64,000 nt of DNA from Mariniblastus sp. (lineage in GTDB: Bacteria; Planctomycetota; Planctomycetia; Pirellulales; Pirellulaceae): positions 1-64,000 of the forward strand of contig JAKVBG010000011.1 of NCBI GenBank assembly GCA_022447605.1, read 5' to 3'. Position 1 is the stretch's first letter. Each line of letters begins with the position of its first letter. Both the position numbers and the translations under genes were made by a program. Shown one piece after another: positions 62,836 through 64,000 of this stretch. Below the pieces are notes generated by a model that saw only the letters and a program-made list of their open reading frames with translations, did not search any database and was not told the DNA's origin.

Positions 62836-64000
62836 ATGAATGAATCGACTTCCATGCACGCAAAATCCCGCTCCCGCCGACCCCAGGATGATACGTTCAT
62901 CGACGAACTCTACGATAAGTGCATGGCCCTGGCGAGTAATTTATGGTGGTCCTGGACCCCGGAAGTGGAACGGTTGTTCCGCGACCTGGATCCGGTCCGC
63001 TGGCGGGAACTGGATCACAACCCGATCGCTTTGCTCAGCGAATTCACACCGGACCGCCTGTTTGAACGGGCCAATGAGATGGTCCTGTTCAGCCGCATCA
63101 ACCAGGCTTACCGCCGGTTGAAGGAATACATGGCGAATCACCAAACGTGGGGTTCCACGCATGCCGGTGTCCTGGGAGCCAAACCCGTCGCGTATTTTTC
63201 GGCCGAATTCGGGATCCATGAATCCCTGCCGATTTATTCCGGAGGACTGGGCGTCTTGTCGGGTGACCATGTCAAGAGCGCCAGCAACCTGGGCGTCCCC
63301 CTGGTCGCCGTTGGTCTGTTTTACGCGCAGGGGTACTTTCGACAAAAACTCGACCGTGACGGTTTCCAGCATGAAGCATATGACGACACAAAAGTGGAAC
63401 AGTTACCGATCAAACCGGCGATGGACCGCGAGGGCAACCCGGTCCTGCTCGATATTGCAACCCAAACCGGTATCATCAAGATCAAGGTATGGAAGGTACA
63501 GGTCGGACGGGTTCCGCTCTACTTGCTGGACAGCAATGTCGCCGGGAACGGACCGGAAGATCGTCAATTGACCAGCCGTCTTTATGGCGGTGACGAGCGG
63601 ACACGGATTCGCCAGGAGCTGGTCCTCGGCATTGGCGGGGTCAAGGCACTCAACGCCATCGGCATCAGTCCCGGTGTTTATCACCTGAACGAAGGCCATA
63701 GCGCATTTGCCCCACTGGAGGTCATCCGCTACCGCATGGAGAGTGACGGCCTGACGTTTGAGGATGCTGTCCGCGAAGTGTCGATGCAGACGGCATTCAC
63801 GACTCACACACCGGTCCCGGCCGGACATGACCGGTTTACCGCTGAACTGGTCGAAGAACACCTCGGCCCACTCCGCGAAGACCTGGGGTTATCACCCGCG
63901 GCGCTGGTAGAGCTGGGCCAGGTTGATCCCTCCGGCTCAGCAGAACTTTTTTGCATGACCGTTCTCGGGCTCAAACTCTCTCGAACCGCCAATGCCGTCA
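62836..64000 (+). CDS. glgP: Alpha-glucan (glycogen) phosphorylase, 5' part
   Basis: Partial: 388 codons from ATG 62836 (MNESTSMHAKSRSRRPQDD), open to the window's right edge. The N-terminal ALASNLWWSWTPEVERLF and RWRELDHNPIALL are the DUF3417-type start of the bacterial GlgP branch. YFSAEFGIHESLPIYSGGLGVLSGDHVKSASNLGVPLVAVGLFYAQGYF, RLYGGDERTRIRQELVLGIGGVKAL, YHLNEGHSAFAPLEVIR and TAFTTHTPVPAGHDRF are strongly conserved family blocks. It releases glucose-1-phosphate from glycogen or starch using PLP; the PLP lysine would lie beyond the edge. Divergent from the acyl-CoA-dehydrogenase-like gene. Confidence 0.95.
   Translation, partial: MNESTSMHAKSRSRRPQDDTFIDELYDKCMALASNLWWSWTPEVERLFRDLDPVRWRELDHNPIALLSEFTPDRLFERANEMVLFSRINQAYRRLKEYMANHQTWGSTHAGVLGAKPVAYFSAEFGIHESLPIYSGGLGVLSGDHVKSASNLGVPLVAVGLFYAQGYFRQKLDRDGFQHEAYDDTKVEQLPIKPAMDREGNPVLLDIATQTGIIKIKVWKVQVGRVPLYLLDSNVAGNGPEDRQLTSRLYGGDERTRIRQELVLGIGGVKALNAIGISPGVYHLNEGHSAFAPLEVIRYRMESDGLTFEDAVREVSMQTAFTTHTPVPAGHDRFTAELVEEHLGPLREDLGLSPAALVELGQVDPSGSAELFCMTVLGLKLSRTANAV

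Overview
The window looks like a chromosomal segment of a planctomycete (phylum Planctomycetota). The evidence is a 16S rRNA gene with planctomycete-like sequence that stands alone without 23S or 5S, two DUF1549/DUF1553 + DUF1501 gene pairs, a formylglycine-type sulfatase, a very large PVC-type haem-binding dehydrogenase with an NPCBM domain, an MfnB-like C1-pathway protein and many secreted proteins of unknown role. Base composition and gene style are even across the window. I see no insertion sequence, prophage, CRISPR array, tRNA gene or integration boundary.

Layout. 1-3.3 kb: a terminator from an upstream unit, then a minus-strand DUF1549/1553 + DUF1501 pair. 3.5-19.7 kb: mostly housekeeping genes: a multi-pass membrane protein, a CinA-family protein, glmS, a sulfatase, an ftsK-type translocase with long acidic tracts, ribBA, a secreted esterase with an unknown partner, rpe coupled to a histidine-phosphatase-like pseudoenzyme, and a family 9 glycosyltransferase. 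19.7-22.3 kb: a long gene-free leader with a strong promoter, a hairpin and a boxA-like element, the 16S rRNA gene, and its own terminator. 22.4-35.7 kb: hslUV, an isochorismatase-like hydrolase, two small membrane-protein genes, rsmE, a TIM-barrel isomerase-like protein, RNase D, an MfnB homologue, several small conserved proteins, a ProC-like reductase and a PQQ-type propeller protein.

35.7-51.3 kb: large secreted and envelope proteins: a 1.2k-residue haem protein, an S9 peptidase, a redoxin/cytochrome/copper-monooxygenase-like/EF-hand fusion followed by an MMPL transporter, a Met-rich secreted protein, a DUF255 thioredoxin-domain protein and an Asp-box propeller. 51.3-55.6 kb: an orphan receiver domain behind a 0.7-kb empty stretch, then a second DUF1549/1553 + DUF1501 pair. 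55.9-64 kb: a small membrane protein, a Cys/Asp-repeat lipoprotein with a Gly/His-rich tail, an MscS/MscK-like channel, cysC, an acyl-CoA-dehydrogenase-like protein, and the 5' part of a glycogen/alpha-glucan phosphorylase gene that runs off the window.

The most unusual item is the Cys/Asp-repeat lipoprotein at 56.5-57.9 kb. Next are two apparent loss-of-catalysis proteins (a histidine-phosphatase relative with both catalytic histidines replaced, and a CinA C-terminal domain without its active-site motif), the 16S transcription unit, and the acidic tail on FtsK. Functions are assigned from sequence motifs read by eye, with no database search.
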